A stretch of DNA of 64,000 nt from Campylorhamphus procurvoides (lineage: Eukaryota > Chordata > Aves > Passeriformes > Dendrocolaptidae), in assembly GCA_013396655.1 (NCBI GenBank), contig WBMV01007609.1, positions 400,459-464,458 on the forward strand, written 5' to 3'. The notes beneath the pieces are model-generated. The model saw only the letters and a list, made by a program, of their open reading frames with translations. It had not been told where the DNA came from and ran no database searches. Position 1 is the first letter of the stretch, and every line of letters begins with the position of its first letter. The position numbers were made by a program, and so were the translations under genes. Shown piece by piece: positions 23,296 to 36,035 of the stretch.

Positions 23296-25349
23296 AGCTA
23301 TCACAGCCTCTCATGAGGCCACACATGGACCTTCGTTTCCAAGAGCCTTCTCCTGGCAAGGAGCAGCTAGAAAATGGGAGGCAAAGAGTGTAAATTTTAA
23401 CATCGAACTTCACTCATCTCAAAGCACTTTGCAGGCAGGAAAAAGAGCCAATTGGCTGTAAATCTACCCCACGCTGGGGCTGCTCCTCTCCCTGCATTTC
23501 ATTAGGCTCTTTGTAAAGGGACAGAAAGCCAAATGCATGTCACCCAACCCTAACCCACTGGTGCTTTTTTGAGCTCTGTCTTTAGCTTTGTCTGCATTGG
23601 GAAAAGGAAGAAAAGTATGGGTTGTTTTGGATGAAGTTCTGGAAGGGATCAGTGATACCTTCCAGTGATGCACAGCACACCTGGGGCACTCAGTGGAGAT
23701 CAGTGGGACCAGCTGCTGAAATGGGAACACAGGCCCCCAAAACCCAGGTTTCCACCAGCTGGCCCAAACTTGGAGAGCTGAAAACAGCCTGAAAACCACC
23801 TTTTTACTCCACTGCTCACAGGCCCCCAAAGCCAAAAGTGTCTCTGAGAGAACAAAGCAAGCAAATTCCCCTTGAAAAGATCAAAGGGTAAAATCTCGCT
23901 TAGAAGTGCTCAGAGTATTTTATGGCCTTTTTCTTTCAATGCTTTTTTCTGGCTCAGAGCCTGTTCACTGAACCTCACCCTGGGCTGTTTCACACCCCCA
24001 GAAACATGATTTTAGGGCAAGCAGCCTGTTCATGACATTTCACCCATCTCTTGTTCTGCAGCCATCAAAACATCAGCTTTAGCGATGCAGGAGCCCCAGA
24101 TGTGCCTCATCCCAGTGCCAGGAGCTTGGGAAAGAGCCCTGAGCTCTGTGGCCACTGCCATCAGTGCAATTAGTCCAGGGCTTCAAGAAAAGCCTGGCAG
24201 GCAACACGGCAGTGGGGACACTCTGCAGGTCTGTCCCCAGCCATGCACAGTGTTATTTTCTGGCTTTCCAGCCCTGAGTCTCCACGTTCCCATCCCAGAG
24301 GGTTTATTATCCCTCATCTTCGGCTTTGTGACACTGAAGAGCTCAAGGAAATAAAGGCTCTGATGCTGCTGCTATTGGACACCAGCACCATCTGCTCCCT
24401 GTCCTTATTCACTCCACATTAAAGACTAGAAAGCTTTTAGGAAGTCAGGAGGAAGGAAAAAGAAGCAGTGCTATGTCATCTGGGATTCCTACTGCTTGCT
24501 GGTAATTAAGTTTGTCTCAGCCTTGATAGAGCTGGGAACAATGGAGGGAATCGGGAAGAAATGGCAGAGGGAGGCAAAATATAATAAGAGTCGCTCTGGA
24601 GCTGTTTCCTTGTGATTCTGTTGCCAATGAAAATGATTAAAAGAAATAATGATATCTCTGTGGTGCTTTCCACTACAGATATAAATCCAGCCTAACAATT
24701 TGTCACTTTCTTGGGAAGCTCTGCTGATGTCATTGCATTATTTACCGGGCTGCACACCAGTTCCTGTGGTTTCCATCCATTCCGAGCTAGGCTCTCCCTC
24801 TTTGGCACTTCCTCCTTGGGGTTTTGGCCTAGGTTTAGGCTGCCTTTGGCTTACAGAGCCCAAGCAGAGCTCAGCCCAGCTCAGCAGCGTCTCAGGTGCT
24901 GACCTGAAGGGCACTGCGGCACAAGGACCTTCCCACCTGGGTCTTCCTGCAGGAAAAAGGGATTCCTGGAGTTCGTCTTCATCTTTTACTCTGCTCACTG
25001 TGGATCATTTAGGTTGGGAAAGACTCTCAAGCTCGTGAGATACAGCAAGCAAAGATGTAGGTAGAGCTTCTCCAAAGCAAGGGGTCACAGGTTCACCTGA
25101 GTAGCACCCATGGGTGCAGGAAGGGCACTGCTGATGGCAAAGGGTGGGCTGCATCATCAAACATCATGCAGTCACTGGGCTGCCTTCAGTGGAGAGGCAG
25201 TTTCAGGGCTGGAAAGGCTCATTTCCAGAGAAAAGAACAGCCTTGGCACTGGAAGTGCTTTATAAGGAACACAGGGATGTGGGGGTGTCTCTGGAAATGA
25301 TAACCCCAACCAGCTCTGGAGGTGCTGTGAGCACCTGCCTGTCCATGGA

Positions 25350-25437
25350 GCTCCCGCCATGGATTAGTGGTGGACTTGGCACTGCTGGGTTCATGGTCTA
25401 AGAAGGCTTTTCCAACCTAAGCATTTCTGCTATTCCT
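25350..25437 (+). mobile_element. CR1 LINE 3' end, short
   Basis: GTGGACTTGGCACTGCTGGG, then GGCTTTTCCAACCTAAGCAT and a degraded terminus. Confidence 0.65.
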
Positions 25438-28400
25438 GCTTATTTTCCTTGAGTTTTCTGGGCTGAGTAATAACTCTTTGCTCCTTAGTCCCTCCCGAAA
25501 CAAATGCAGCTCTAAGGGACAGCACAGGACTCTGGTGCGCATCTTGTGCTTCCCCACCCCTCCCCAACCTGCTACATCTGCAGAGGCTTCTCAGAGTGGA
25601 CTTTGCAGAGGGCCATGAAAATAGGTTTATTTTGGAATATTTCCGCTTGTCACTACAATTAATCACTGGAACCCAAGGAAAAGGAGCCCAGTTTATGAAA
25701 ACATCAAGCAGGGAATGTGACTGCAGGAACCTGACAAATGGGACAGCAGGACAGAGAGATGGTTGAGAATAATCCATTTTCATGCGAGCTCCAGTGAAAA
25801 GAACGGAGGAGGACTGAGCTGCAGCCTTCCCCATGACATCCTCCAGAGCACAACCATGGCCCTCATCTGAAACCTTGCAGTAGCTCCTCAGGACATCTGT
25901 GAAAGACAAGGACCATATTTTTCAAACTCTGTCTGAAGGAGGAGACTCAGGAGAGTCCCTCTGCTGTGAAAAATAAATGCTCCTCTCTAAAAAAGGAAAT
26001 GCACATTTTTCAAGCCCAGCCCCAGCTCTGGACAGGAACTTGGGAATACACAGAATAACGTCATTGAAAGTCTTGCTCTGAGGACACAGGTAAGATGGAC
26101 TCGGTGCCATCACATCTTTCCTCAAGGGTGCTTCCAACACCTCCACCATGTACCAGGAGGCAACAGGATCCTCTGGGATGCATCTCTGCAAGGTCAGCAT
26201 CATGAGGAGGGAAGAGAAGTGGGGAGGGGCTCTTTTTCCAGCTCGGCAGCTGGGTCAGACATGGCAGTGGGACACATCAGGGCTGCACCCACGAAGCACC
26301 ACCAAATGTCACCCTGCCCAGGCACCCAGCCCAGCAGGCAGAGCTGAGCCTGGGGGGCCCTGCCCCATGAAGTGCCCCAACCTTCAAGTTACCTGTGAGG
26401 ATGATGAGGAGGACAGGGAGGAAGAGGAGAGCCCCTTCCTGGCAGCCTCGTGGGTCTCCCCTGTGGCTCCACGTGGTGTCAGGCACTGGCAGAGGAGCAG
26501 ATGGTTGGGTCAAACGGGAATTCATTCAGAGTTTCACTCTGCAGAGAAGAAACATATCTTGTGTCGACCCAAATGGATTTATTCTTTGCATATTGGCAGC
26601 TGAGCTGTGAGGACAAAACAAACACAAGCCCAGAGTGTGGCCCTGCGTCGGTGTTTGCTGGGAAATCAGCTCCTAAGAGCCTGAATACAGAGCTTTGGGT
26701 GGTGGTGCTGCCCTTTACCTCCCTGGGGGGCAGATCCATGGACTCCCCAAGCCTGGGCAGTCCAGGGAAGGATGCTCCAGAGCCCCGTGGCTCCTGGCCA
26801 GGCTCCATGAGGGGCAGGAGACCAGCAGCTTTCCTCAGCAGGCCCCACTGCCAGCCTTCCAGAGAGCAGAGGGCTCATTTCTCCTACTCTGCTGCCCAAA
26901 ACCTGGGTGTTCCTTCATCTGCTTCAGCCTCTGAGTGCTCTCATGGCCAGACCTGAAACACCTCCAATTACTGGCTGGTAATTCAAGAACTATGAAAGCA
27001 CACATGCATATCTGGTGAGGTTGGCATTGCTTGGAGGGACAGAGTGAGTTTTGGAAGCTTTTTTTCTTCTCACAAGCTTTTCTTCATCTGCCTGCTGATG
27101 ACCAGCCTGGATGAAGCTTGTCCATGCAGCAGCACCCCCATTTGCCACTACCAGTCATGGTCAGACAAAGCTCCTGCTGGGGGAAGATGAATCACCATAA
27201 CCACGACGTGGGGCATTCCTTTAATTCCAGCAAAATCCACACCAAAATCCTCCCTAGTGTCCCCCAGCAGGGGAGCCCTCAGCTGGCATCTGCGGAGGGA
27301 GGGAGCTCCTTGTTTCAAGAGCTGAGATTTAATTTGTGCTCAATAATTAAACCCCCAAACACCAGCTTTCATGTGTGAGCTGCACCATGAAACTGCAGAG
27401 GTGGAGCTCAAGTCTTTCAGTGCTGGGTGGGGTGTGCTCAGGTAGAACTTCCCTGCTCCATCCTCCAGGGGCATTGTTGGGGATGTACATGAAGGTGAGT
27501 GGGCATCTGTTTTATGGCACTGATTAAAAGTGGTTTCCTTCCCTTCCAGACTATAAAGAATTTGTGGGTTGTTTGGTTGGGCTTGTTGTTTTAATCTGCT
27601 TGGCACAAAGAAATTCCTCATTTTTTGAGCTGTGCCTCAGCACTGATGCACAGGGCCTCCTTCAGACACTGTTGGAACATGAGGGACTTTCCACAGACCT
27701 CAGCTGGGGTCTGTGGGGCTGGTGAAAGGAGTTTGGGATGCCCTCAGGACCTCTCTGATGGTCTTCTCCAGGGCTTTGTCTGAGCCTCATCCACAGGATG
27801 CACCAGCCAAGCAAGTGCAATGGGGCCATGGTTCCAACTGCACTCCCCTCAGCCATAGGAAATTAAAGCAAAAGGTCTTAAATATTGGATTTTTCCCTGT
27901 TCCTGCTCTAGCTCAACCGTCAGTGCTTGTAGAACACAGCCAGGCACCCGTGCCTCAGCCTGGCTGGGGAATCTTGGCAGCTTTGGTGAAAACCTTTGGA
28001 TATGCAGGCCAGCAGACATCCTTCCCACAAGCAGCTCCACCTGGATCTCCATCACAGACCTCCTTGTTGCATTTAAATCATTTAAAAGCCACAAGCAAGA
28101 CCTTTTGAGCTGCTCACCCCCCCTAATCTGAGTGTCTTTGCTCGCTGAAAAAGTGCACTAATGAAACTGTAATGGACACGCTAATTAATGTACATATTTT
28201 CTCAGTAAATTTTGCACTGCTGTAAATGGTCAAATAAATAATGAATGCTGTGGAATAATTTATGGGAGCTCTGTTGCTTCCTTTACATGTTTTAATTACT
28301 GATGTGAACACGTCCCAATGAATTATTGAAAGGTAGAGAATAAACAATATTAAAATGAACACGTCACCCACAACTACACGAGAAGCAGAGTTCCAACAGA

Positions 28401-28605
28401 TATTTAATTCTACTAACACATTGTGGTGTAACATTGCCCAGTAATTGGCAGCAGAAGAGGAAATGTCCCTCCTGGCCAGTCTGAGCTCAGTTTCTTCTGG
28501 GGTTTGGATGTGGTCTCAGAGTTGAAATTCAGCAACTAACTCAAGCTTTTTATCAGTGGACCTTCAAAGGGAACTGTGCTAATTATCCTAACCATGTTAA
28601 TTGTT

Positions 28606-28775
28606 CCCTGGGAGGGTGGGCAGGCCCTGTCACACAGGGTGCCCAGAGAAGCTGTGGCTGCCCCACCCCTGGAAGTGCCCAAGGCCAGGTTGGACAGGGC
28701 TTGGACCAGCCTGGGCTTGTGGAAGGTGGAGATGGAACAAGATGGTCTTTTAGATCCCTTCCAAGCCAACTCAAA
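28606..28775 (+). mobile_element. CR1 LINE 3' end
   Basis: GGGAGGGTGGGCAGGCCCTG through GCCCAAGGCCAGGTTGGACA to a shortened end TTAGATCCCTTCCAAGCC; the CCCATGGCAGGGGGT block is deleted. Confidence 0.85.
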
Positions 28776-29234
28776 TGTGTGTTTCCATGAGACCAGCTCC
28801 TTTATGAAGCACCATGTGAAAAAGCCAACACCCAACTTCAAGCACTGCCAGCAGCACTCCAAACTCACCCAGCACGTGGCAGAGCAGAATTTCACAGCAC
28901 TTGTGGGCTAATTAGTGAAAATCTACAATTTCCCTGGGGAGCCACATCTTTTCATCCCACTTTTACACAGAAGAGAAAAGACAGGCATGTCCTGGGCCTC
29001 TCAATGCAATTGTTGCACTGTGTGAGCTGGTTCTGCAGCAGTGACCAAATGCTGAAAGCAACTGGGGGGAACTGGCCAGTAATTAACGCTGCTGCTCATT
29101 AGCAAGCTCAGTGGCTTGTGTCCTACACACCTGCAGAGTAATTGTGTGTGGCTGGTTAAAAACCCTGTGAGCTGCTGCTGAGCCTTTGGCAGAGCTGCCC
29201 TGGAGGGCTTGCCCAGCAAGGTGGTCCCCAACCA

Positions 29235-29845
29235 CATTTATGGGGGAGTTTAGTTTGGTTTGGTTTGGTCTAGGCCTACCCTGGTAACACAGTCATAACT
29301 AAGGAAGTATTCCACACCATTCTTTCATGTAACCAGGCATATATAAGACAGGAGGAAGGTTTTCTCCCTCTCTTCTCTCCCTTTTGGGTATTTAGAGGAC
29401 ATTGGAGGTCTCTGTATTGGCTTGACTCTTATCTACAAGAGCTGAGGCCTCTCTGAGGGCCCTTGTCCGAAAGGTGCACGAAGGTGGAGATTTCTGCTGC
29501 TTCTCTTGAGGGGAGTTTGCTGAGATTTTATTGTGCTAGTTACTTATTGAGCTTTTCCCTGAGTTTAAGAGTGTGTGTGTGTATCTGTTTTGTTTTGGTT
29601 TTACCCATTTTTGTCCCTTTTCCCTTTCCCATTTCCCTCCCCCCTTCCCTTTTGGAGTTGTTTGGGGTTTTTATTCTGTATATTCATAGTGTTTGATTGT
29701 ATATAATTGTAATATATGTGAATATATATATACTTTTACTACAATTGTCTTTGTGTACTTTTTTCCTTCTCTCTCGGGAGGGGGGAAATCTGTGTGGCCA
29801 GCAGCTGGGTTTGGCAGGGAACCAACCCAAACCTCCCCAATTTAG
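29235..29845 (+). mobile_element. Probable ERV LTR
   Basis: A TATA-like ATATATAAGA lies at about 29339, followed by a T/C-rich body (TTTACCCATTTTTGTCCC), an AT-rich block with TGTATATAATTGTAATATA and the end GGTTTGGCAGGGAACCAACC, a layout seen in avian ERV LTRs. Neither terminal dinucleotides nor a target duplication could be fixed, so borders are approximate. Confidence 0.55.
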
Positions 29846-29934
29846 CAGCACCAGGTGCCTGAAGGTGGGATGGTGAGTGTTGTTTGCTCAATGGGTGGGT
29901 GCCAGCAGGGCCCTTCCAGCCCCAACTGTGCCAC

Positions 29935-30930
29935 GATGAGAACTCATCCTCCAAACCCACTGCCAGCCAAGCCCCAGCAGCTGCTCCTGCCCTGCCCCAC
30001 CAGTGGGATGGGGGAGAGAACTGGGAAGGTAAAAGCTGGGCAGCTCATGGGTTGACATAAGGACAGTTTAACAGGGAAAGCAAAAGCCACACAAGCAAAG
30101 CAAAACACAGTGCAACCACTCCAGAACTCTCCTTCCTCCTCCTTCCCCCCACATTATATCCTGAGGAAAAGGAGTCAGTGATTCAGATCTCAGCCTGGAA
30201 AACACATTCCAGGCCCTGTGTGTGTAACTCCATGAGGGCAGGAGCTGCTTGACTGGAAGGCGCCAGGACATCGAGCTCAGCCTCTGACAGGGGAAAAAAC
30301 CATGGAACAAACTCCTCCTGCCCCATGCCAGAGCGATCCCACCGTGAACTGGGCAAATACTTCCTCTTGGCTGCACTGATGCCTAAAATCCTGGAAGAGA
30401 GGCACTCAGAGAAAACATTAATGGAGAAAGACAGACAATACCTTTCTCGGGAGTTCGGAGGCTTTGGGCCTCCGCTGGGCCTACAAAATGCACGTTGTTT
30501 CAACAAGGATCTCTGTGTTCAAAAATCCCCAAAGAACCCCATCCTCAGAAAGGTTACAGTTTTTATACTTTTCCTAACAAGGTTACAGTTTTTATACTCT
30601 TCCTAACAATTAACATATTAGATACCTATAACCAGTCATCATTTCTAATTCTCTTGGTGGCCTACCCATCAGGGTCCTAAGCTATGCCCCGTGCACCACC
30701 TCCAAGGGTTTCTGGGCTCTTCTATTGTTTTGACTTCAAGTTATCTTGCAGGTGTCTCTGAAAAACATCACGACCTTCAGAAAGCCTGAGAATGTGTGAG
30801 GGAATCATTTTAGTAACTTCTAACACCACTTAATATGTGAGCAAGGAAACCTATACTTTTAAGACTCTCAAAATCTACAAAGTACGCACTAAACCTTTAG
30901 GCATCAGCACCCTGAGGTCTCCTTTGCTTC
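29935..30930 (-). mobile_element. Probable ERV LTR-derived segment, opposite strand
   Basis: Read on the minus strand, the left part gives GCTTTCCCTGTTAAACTGTC and CTTATGTCAACCCATGAG, then CTCTCCCCCATCCCACTG, a series typical of avian LTR 3' halves. The right part, with a tandem 29-bp duplication at 30551-30608, may be the rest of the same element or another. Borders are uncertain. Confidence 0.5.
30551..30608. repeat. Tandem 29-bp duplication
   Basis: Two adjacent copies beginning AGGTTACAGTTTTTATACT and ending TCCTAACAA, with one or two differences. Confidence 0.9.
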
Positions 30931-33900
30931 CCCAGCTGGGGGAACAGAGGGGAAGGAGGGAGCTGGGACACCATCCCCTCTCACCACTGAAATTCTCCTA
31001 GCAAGGAGGTGACCTCAGGGAGAGGCACTTTGTTGTGACCCAATCCACAAATTAAGTTCAACAACAAGGGCACCGTTCTGGCCAGGCTTTTCCTCCCCAG
31101 CCCGGCCAGCCAAGGGCCAAACTCCTCACCGAATACTGAACTAGTGCATCGAGGACGAACTTCACCTTAGAAATGATAAATCAAGCAGGTTTTTTTAAAG
31201 CTACACTTTATCAGAGTCTCTCCTGCAGCACTTTCATGGGCAGGAATAATTATTTAGTGCGCCCTGCATGTATAATGAATTTTCAGGCATGCTTGTTTGA
31301 TCTATAGCCTTGGAAATAAAAATCCCATTAGTCTAACAAGTTCACCAATTATTTCCTGGGATCGTCGAGCCTGTTCCAGGGAAGAAAGTTGCATAAAATT
31401 GGAAGTGAATGGAGAACAGGGCAATGTGTTGGTTTACAGAGTGAAACATTATTTTAAAACAGTGTTTCACATCATGTTGGGCTGGGGGGAAAGAGGAGTA
31501 GAAAGAGCAGAGAACTTGGGGCTGCTTTAGCTGGGTGCGTGTACCTGGAGGGGGAAGTTAAGTTTAAAATTACAGAAGAAAGACATCTCAATTTGATTAA
31601 ATTTAGATATTACCAGTTCTGATGTCTCCTTCCAAACTAGCCCCTCAAACTCCTTTCAAAGGTTTCATGTTTAAAGAAAGGCTTCTCCAGGACACAGTTC
31701 AGATCTCGAAATCCAGCACGGCAAAGGGCATGCCCAACAGAGCAACTTTTCTCTCTCCTCCCCAAGGGTAGCCTCACACACAGCTGTTTGCATGGGAGAC
31801 AGGGAGAGTTGGAGGATGCAGAAGATCTCCCCTCTGTGTCCAGTCTCCCCCAGGAGCTTCTGGGGCCTTTGGGGACAATGTCCCCCCACCAAAGAGCTAC
31901 CCAACTTTAGGTACCAAGCTCCCAATCAGACTCACTGCCCCCTGGCGTGATCCCCTCACTCCGCTGCCTTGGCCAAAATAAAAAGTCCTCCAAATTGCTC
32001 CAAGGAGATGCCTGAGCCTCAGGTGGCTGCTGATGGCAAGCTGAGACCAGCACTCCAGGGCATTTTTGAGCTGAAGGCAACAAGGGGCCAAATCCAAGGC
32101 AAAGATTCCCGGTGAAGTCAGCGGCTTGGGAGAAGCTGGTGGTGGGAGTGGACAGGATACAAGCTCAGTCTGACCATCTTTGTCAAAGCATCAGTAAAAC
32201 CCTCACCAAGGGAGTTCTTGTTGGCCTTGCTGGGGGGTTAAATGAGGGTTACACCCCAGTGTTGCTCCTACACACACTTTGGAGCTCACGGATCAGCACT
32301 CTTTAGGAAAGAGACTCCTCCTGTGGCAGAGGCAGCTCCAGGGCTCTCACCAGCCCCTTCCTTGTCACTCACGGTGCTGGAAGGAGGAGAGAAAACAGAA
32401 GAAAAGTCCAAGCCCATCGTAATCTGTGTTTGCTCTTCAGGACTCTTGGGAGAGGGTTTTGCTGTGCTCAGTGGAGCAGAGGAGTTTTGCAGCAGCAAAG
32501 GCAGGTGGTGATTAGGGAAAATACCTTAAACAGACACACAACACTGGCAGGTCTGACTTTCAAGCATTCTGCTCTGCTTCCAGGAAGGTGAGAATCACTG
32601 CTCAGACAACCCTGAGAAATACAGATTAAACAGACCCTGAAAAAAGCAGTGTTTTGTCCTATGGAGTGGGATCAGCAGCAAAAGGGGACCTTCACAGACA
32701 GGAAGGTGGATATGAGTTGATCCAAGAGGGTAACTATGGCTCTGGTGAGTTACAGTCTTGTGCCTGAAGAGTTTGGAGGGCACCAAGACAGCCCCAGGCC
32801 TTGTCCTCCCCATGCCAGTCCCACCCTGAGGCGGAGCAGGGCCAGAGGGTGCAGCTCAATGTCCCAGCTCATCCTCCTGCCTTCTGCTTTTCTCCCAACC
32901 ATTGCCCTTCCCCTGCACTTTGGAGCACTGATCCATCAGGAGAGATGGAGGTGAGGTGTCTCCCAGCACCTCAGGTGGCCCAAAACCTGTTCAAATGCTC
33001 TGGCTGAGCAGATCTCACACAAGGAATGAGGTGCAGAGTGAGCACAGTGGGCTCTCCGGGGGCTGATGCCATTCCTGCTCCCTTTTTCCCAGTTAAATGA
33101 CCCTCCCGTTGGATTGATACAAAGGAACCCAGTGACACATGCTCAACCAGACAAGCTTATTTTCCAGTTTTTAAACCCAACCCCACACCTTTTCTCTGGA
33201 ACAAGATTCACACTTGAAAATACAACACAGGAGTATTAAAACCAGCTGGGACTGATGAGAGAAAGGGCACGGACGGGGGTGATTGAGCCATGAAAATGAA
33301 GCCTCAGCCTGTCATGCTCAGTCCTGCCTGGAGGAGTCTGGAAATACTTTGCTCCCTGAGTCCCTTAACCCTTACCCAATGGTGTCCAAGCCCTGGAGAG
33401 CCACTCCAGGTTAACTCCACTTGCCCTGCCCATGGAAACTGCCTGATCTCCAAGAAATGCAGCTTTGCATCTTCCTTTCCCCTTTACTGAGCTCTCTTCC
33501 ATCTCTATTCGCACCTGTGAGTCCAGCAAGGCATCTCCTCATTTAGAGAGCAGAGCTGGCCTCACCCCAATCTAGAGAGCACAGCCCAGGCTCCCTGAGC
33601 TCTGCACAAAGCTTGGCCCAAACACTGAGGAGAGGCTGCTCAAAACTCCATCTCGGTTTCAGAGACCTTAGCACAAAGCAAAAGGTTGCTTGAATAAAAC
33701 ATGAAAATCCTAAATACCATCTGTGCGATATCACTGGGCTAATTCACTTGGTATTAAATACAATTTCTTTTAGCCAGCTCTTACATTTTTAATTTCAAGC
33801 GAGCTACAGAATATTTGGGGTAAAGTAAGCTGTTTCTTGAAGCTCCAGCAGCTGAGCTGGAGACACCTGGGCTGCACATGATGGGGACAGAAAGCTCCTG

Positions 33901-34343
33901 GATCTCTTGTTACCCAAAGAGAAGAGACAGAGTGTGGCAGGCCAAGCTGCCCCTGTGCCCAGAGAGGGCTCTGTGTGCACAGGGCTCTTTGGAGCCTCAG
34001 GGAAAGGATGTTTTCCATGAGCAGCCCCAGGGCTGAGCTGCCTCTCACCACCCCCAGCAGCCTCTCCAGCCTCTGACACTTGTTCTGTAGTAAAGAAAAA
34101 AAGGTTTTAAACTCTTCTGATCCATTCCAGCAGCACCGAGGGTGTCCTGGACAGGGCAGCTGCAGCAGCCCCTGCACCGCACTTTGCAGAGCTCCTCCAT
34201 GGGCAGCCCACCCAGCCCTCAGCTCCATGGCAGGGATGGGCCAGTGCCACCCCCTGAGCATGCTGAGCCCAAACCCTGCTGGCCAGGGGGAATGGCCTGC
34301 CCAGGAGGGCACCACGGGGTGGGGAGGAGCTGGTGAGACAGCG

Positions 34344-34515
34344 GGATGGATGGATGGATGGATGCATGCATGCATGCATGCATGGATGTAGAGAGAGGAA
34401 TGGAGGGATGGAAAGAGAGAGGAATGGAGGGATGGAAAGAGAGAGGAATGGAGGGATGGAAAGAGAGAAGGAGGGAGGGAGGGATGAAAAGAGGGATGAA
34501 AAGAGGGAGGGAGGG
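34344..34515. repeat. Compound satellite: GGAT, GCAT, then a 24-bp unit
   Basis: About five GGAT units, then five GCAT units (alternating purine-pyrimidine), then three nearly exact 24-bp copies of GAGGAATGGAGGGATGGAAA with GAGA between, then GAGG-rich sequence. The long open frames over it are repeat artefacts. Confidence 0.95.
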
Positions 34516-35607
34516 AGCTTTCTCATTCCCAGATCAATAATGAGCCAATATCAATCCCAAAGGTTTATGTGACAATGGCAGGCAGACAAAGGGATGGATA
34601 ATTGATTTACTGCATATTGTTCCTCCCTCCATGGCTCCAGCCAAGGAATGAGCACATTCCTTACCAGTCCCTCTGCCGACAGGGAACTCTTTGCCCCATC
34701 ATTAATTTCTGTTTAGAATTTGAGTCCCTAAACCCCAGCTGGAGGGGTGCCCTTGCCAAGGGGCCAGCAGAGTTCTTGCTGTGCCTGTCTCAGCTCTGCC
34801 TCATGTTCCAGCTCTGTCTGTGCAAACAGGTCCTTCAGCCCCCAGAGAGCCCCAAAGTGGGGCATCCCCTCCCACAAGGTCCCCCTGGTCCATGAAGGCA
34901 TAGAGATTCTGTTCCCGCCAGGCCTGCTCAGTTCCAGAGGGCAGGAGCGTCCACCCCTCCATAAAGAAACCTTCAGAAAGGCCACAAACCCAACAATTCC
35001 ACTGTTCTCCAGGTCTTGTGAAGGTTATTCCATTACCACAACTCCTTCCTCCAGCCCGTCTTCCGATTTCACATTGATGAATGAAGCCAAATGGGTCCAT
35101 GTTCCCTGTGAAGAACCCAAGCAATAGTCATGTACATGGGTTCTTCATGGCCCCCTGAACTCCACTCACTCTTTTGTGGCCTCAGCTCATCCAAAAAGGC
35201 TCACAAATCCACACACCATCCCCAAGTGTGGGGTTGTGCCTTTGGATTCTCCAAGAGATTTCAATTCCCTGCAGATGGACCTGCTCCCCCTTGTCCATCC
35301 ACACGGAGAGGCTCAGGAACACCCAGGGAATCCAACGTGACCACGCAATAAATTGCTCTCTGCTTCCCCACAGCAGAAGGAGAAGAACTTCCATAGCCTG
35401 GGACAGAAATATCAAAAAAGGCATCAAAATCAGGGCTCTGAAATTTGTGCCCAACTCTCCCTTCCCCCTTGGTGAAGGAACCTGGGCTGGTGACCCCCAG
35501 AAACCAGGTTGTTGGTGAGATCTTAGTGCTCCTGGGGAGCTCCAGTGGAACAACCTTGGCCATGTGGCACTTGGAAGGTGCTCCCTTCTCCCAGCTGAGG
35601 TTGTTAA

Positions 35608-36035
35608 AATCATGGAATGGTTTGGGTTGGAAAGGACCTTCAAGATCATCCAGTCCCACCCCCTGCCATGGGCAGGGACATCTTCCACCAGCCCAGGTTG
35701 GTCAGAGCTCTGTCCAACCTGGCCTTGGACACTTCCAGGGATCCAGGGGCAGCCACAGCTTCTCTGGGCAACCTGTACCAGGGCCTGCCCACCCTCCCAG
35801 AGAAGGATTCCTTCCCAAAATCTGATCCAAATCTACCTCATCTCATCTAACATCATCTCCTCTGCCCTTTCCCAGTTCAAGGCCATTCCCCTCATCCTGT
35901 GAGTGCCTGTGGGAAAAGCCCCTCTCCCTCCTTTTAATGAAGAGGCCCTGAGGGGGCTCCCAGCTCCCCCCAAAGACCTTCTGTCCTGCAGGCTGAGCCA
36001 TCCCACCTCCCTCAGTGTGTCCAGCCCCCTTCATC
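35608..36035 (-). mobile_element. CR1 LINE fragment, about 430 bp
   Basis: AATCATGGAATGGTTTGGGT through CCATGGGCAGGGACATC and CCCAGTTCAAGGCCATTCCC to AGGCTGAGCCATCCC. One of the longest copies in the window. Confidence 0.95.

Larger units (their letters stand above)
15866..28605. other. Gene-poor stretch
   Basis: No exon set recognised over 12.7 kb. Apart from the CR1 pieces and the N gap listed, it holds an AT-rich microsatellite near 23205-23290 (TAAT/AATAAT, then GATGATGATG) and AT-rich, repeat-free patches near 18130-18330, 20100-20770, 24420-24690 and 28130-28440. Confidence 0.6.

Noticed and set aside
23545..23560. Telomere-like AACCCTAACCC
   Set aside because: Fewer than two full units; chance.
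34107..34526. Open frames of Ser/Pro/Leu or Met/Gly/Glu repeats
   Set aside because: Translations of a microsatellite.
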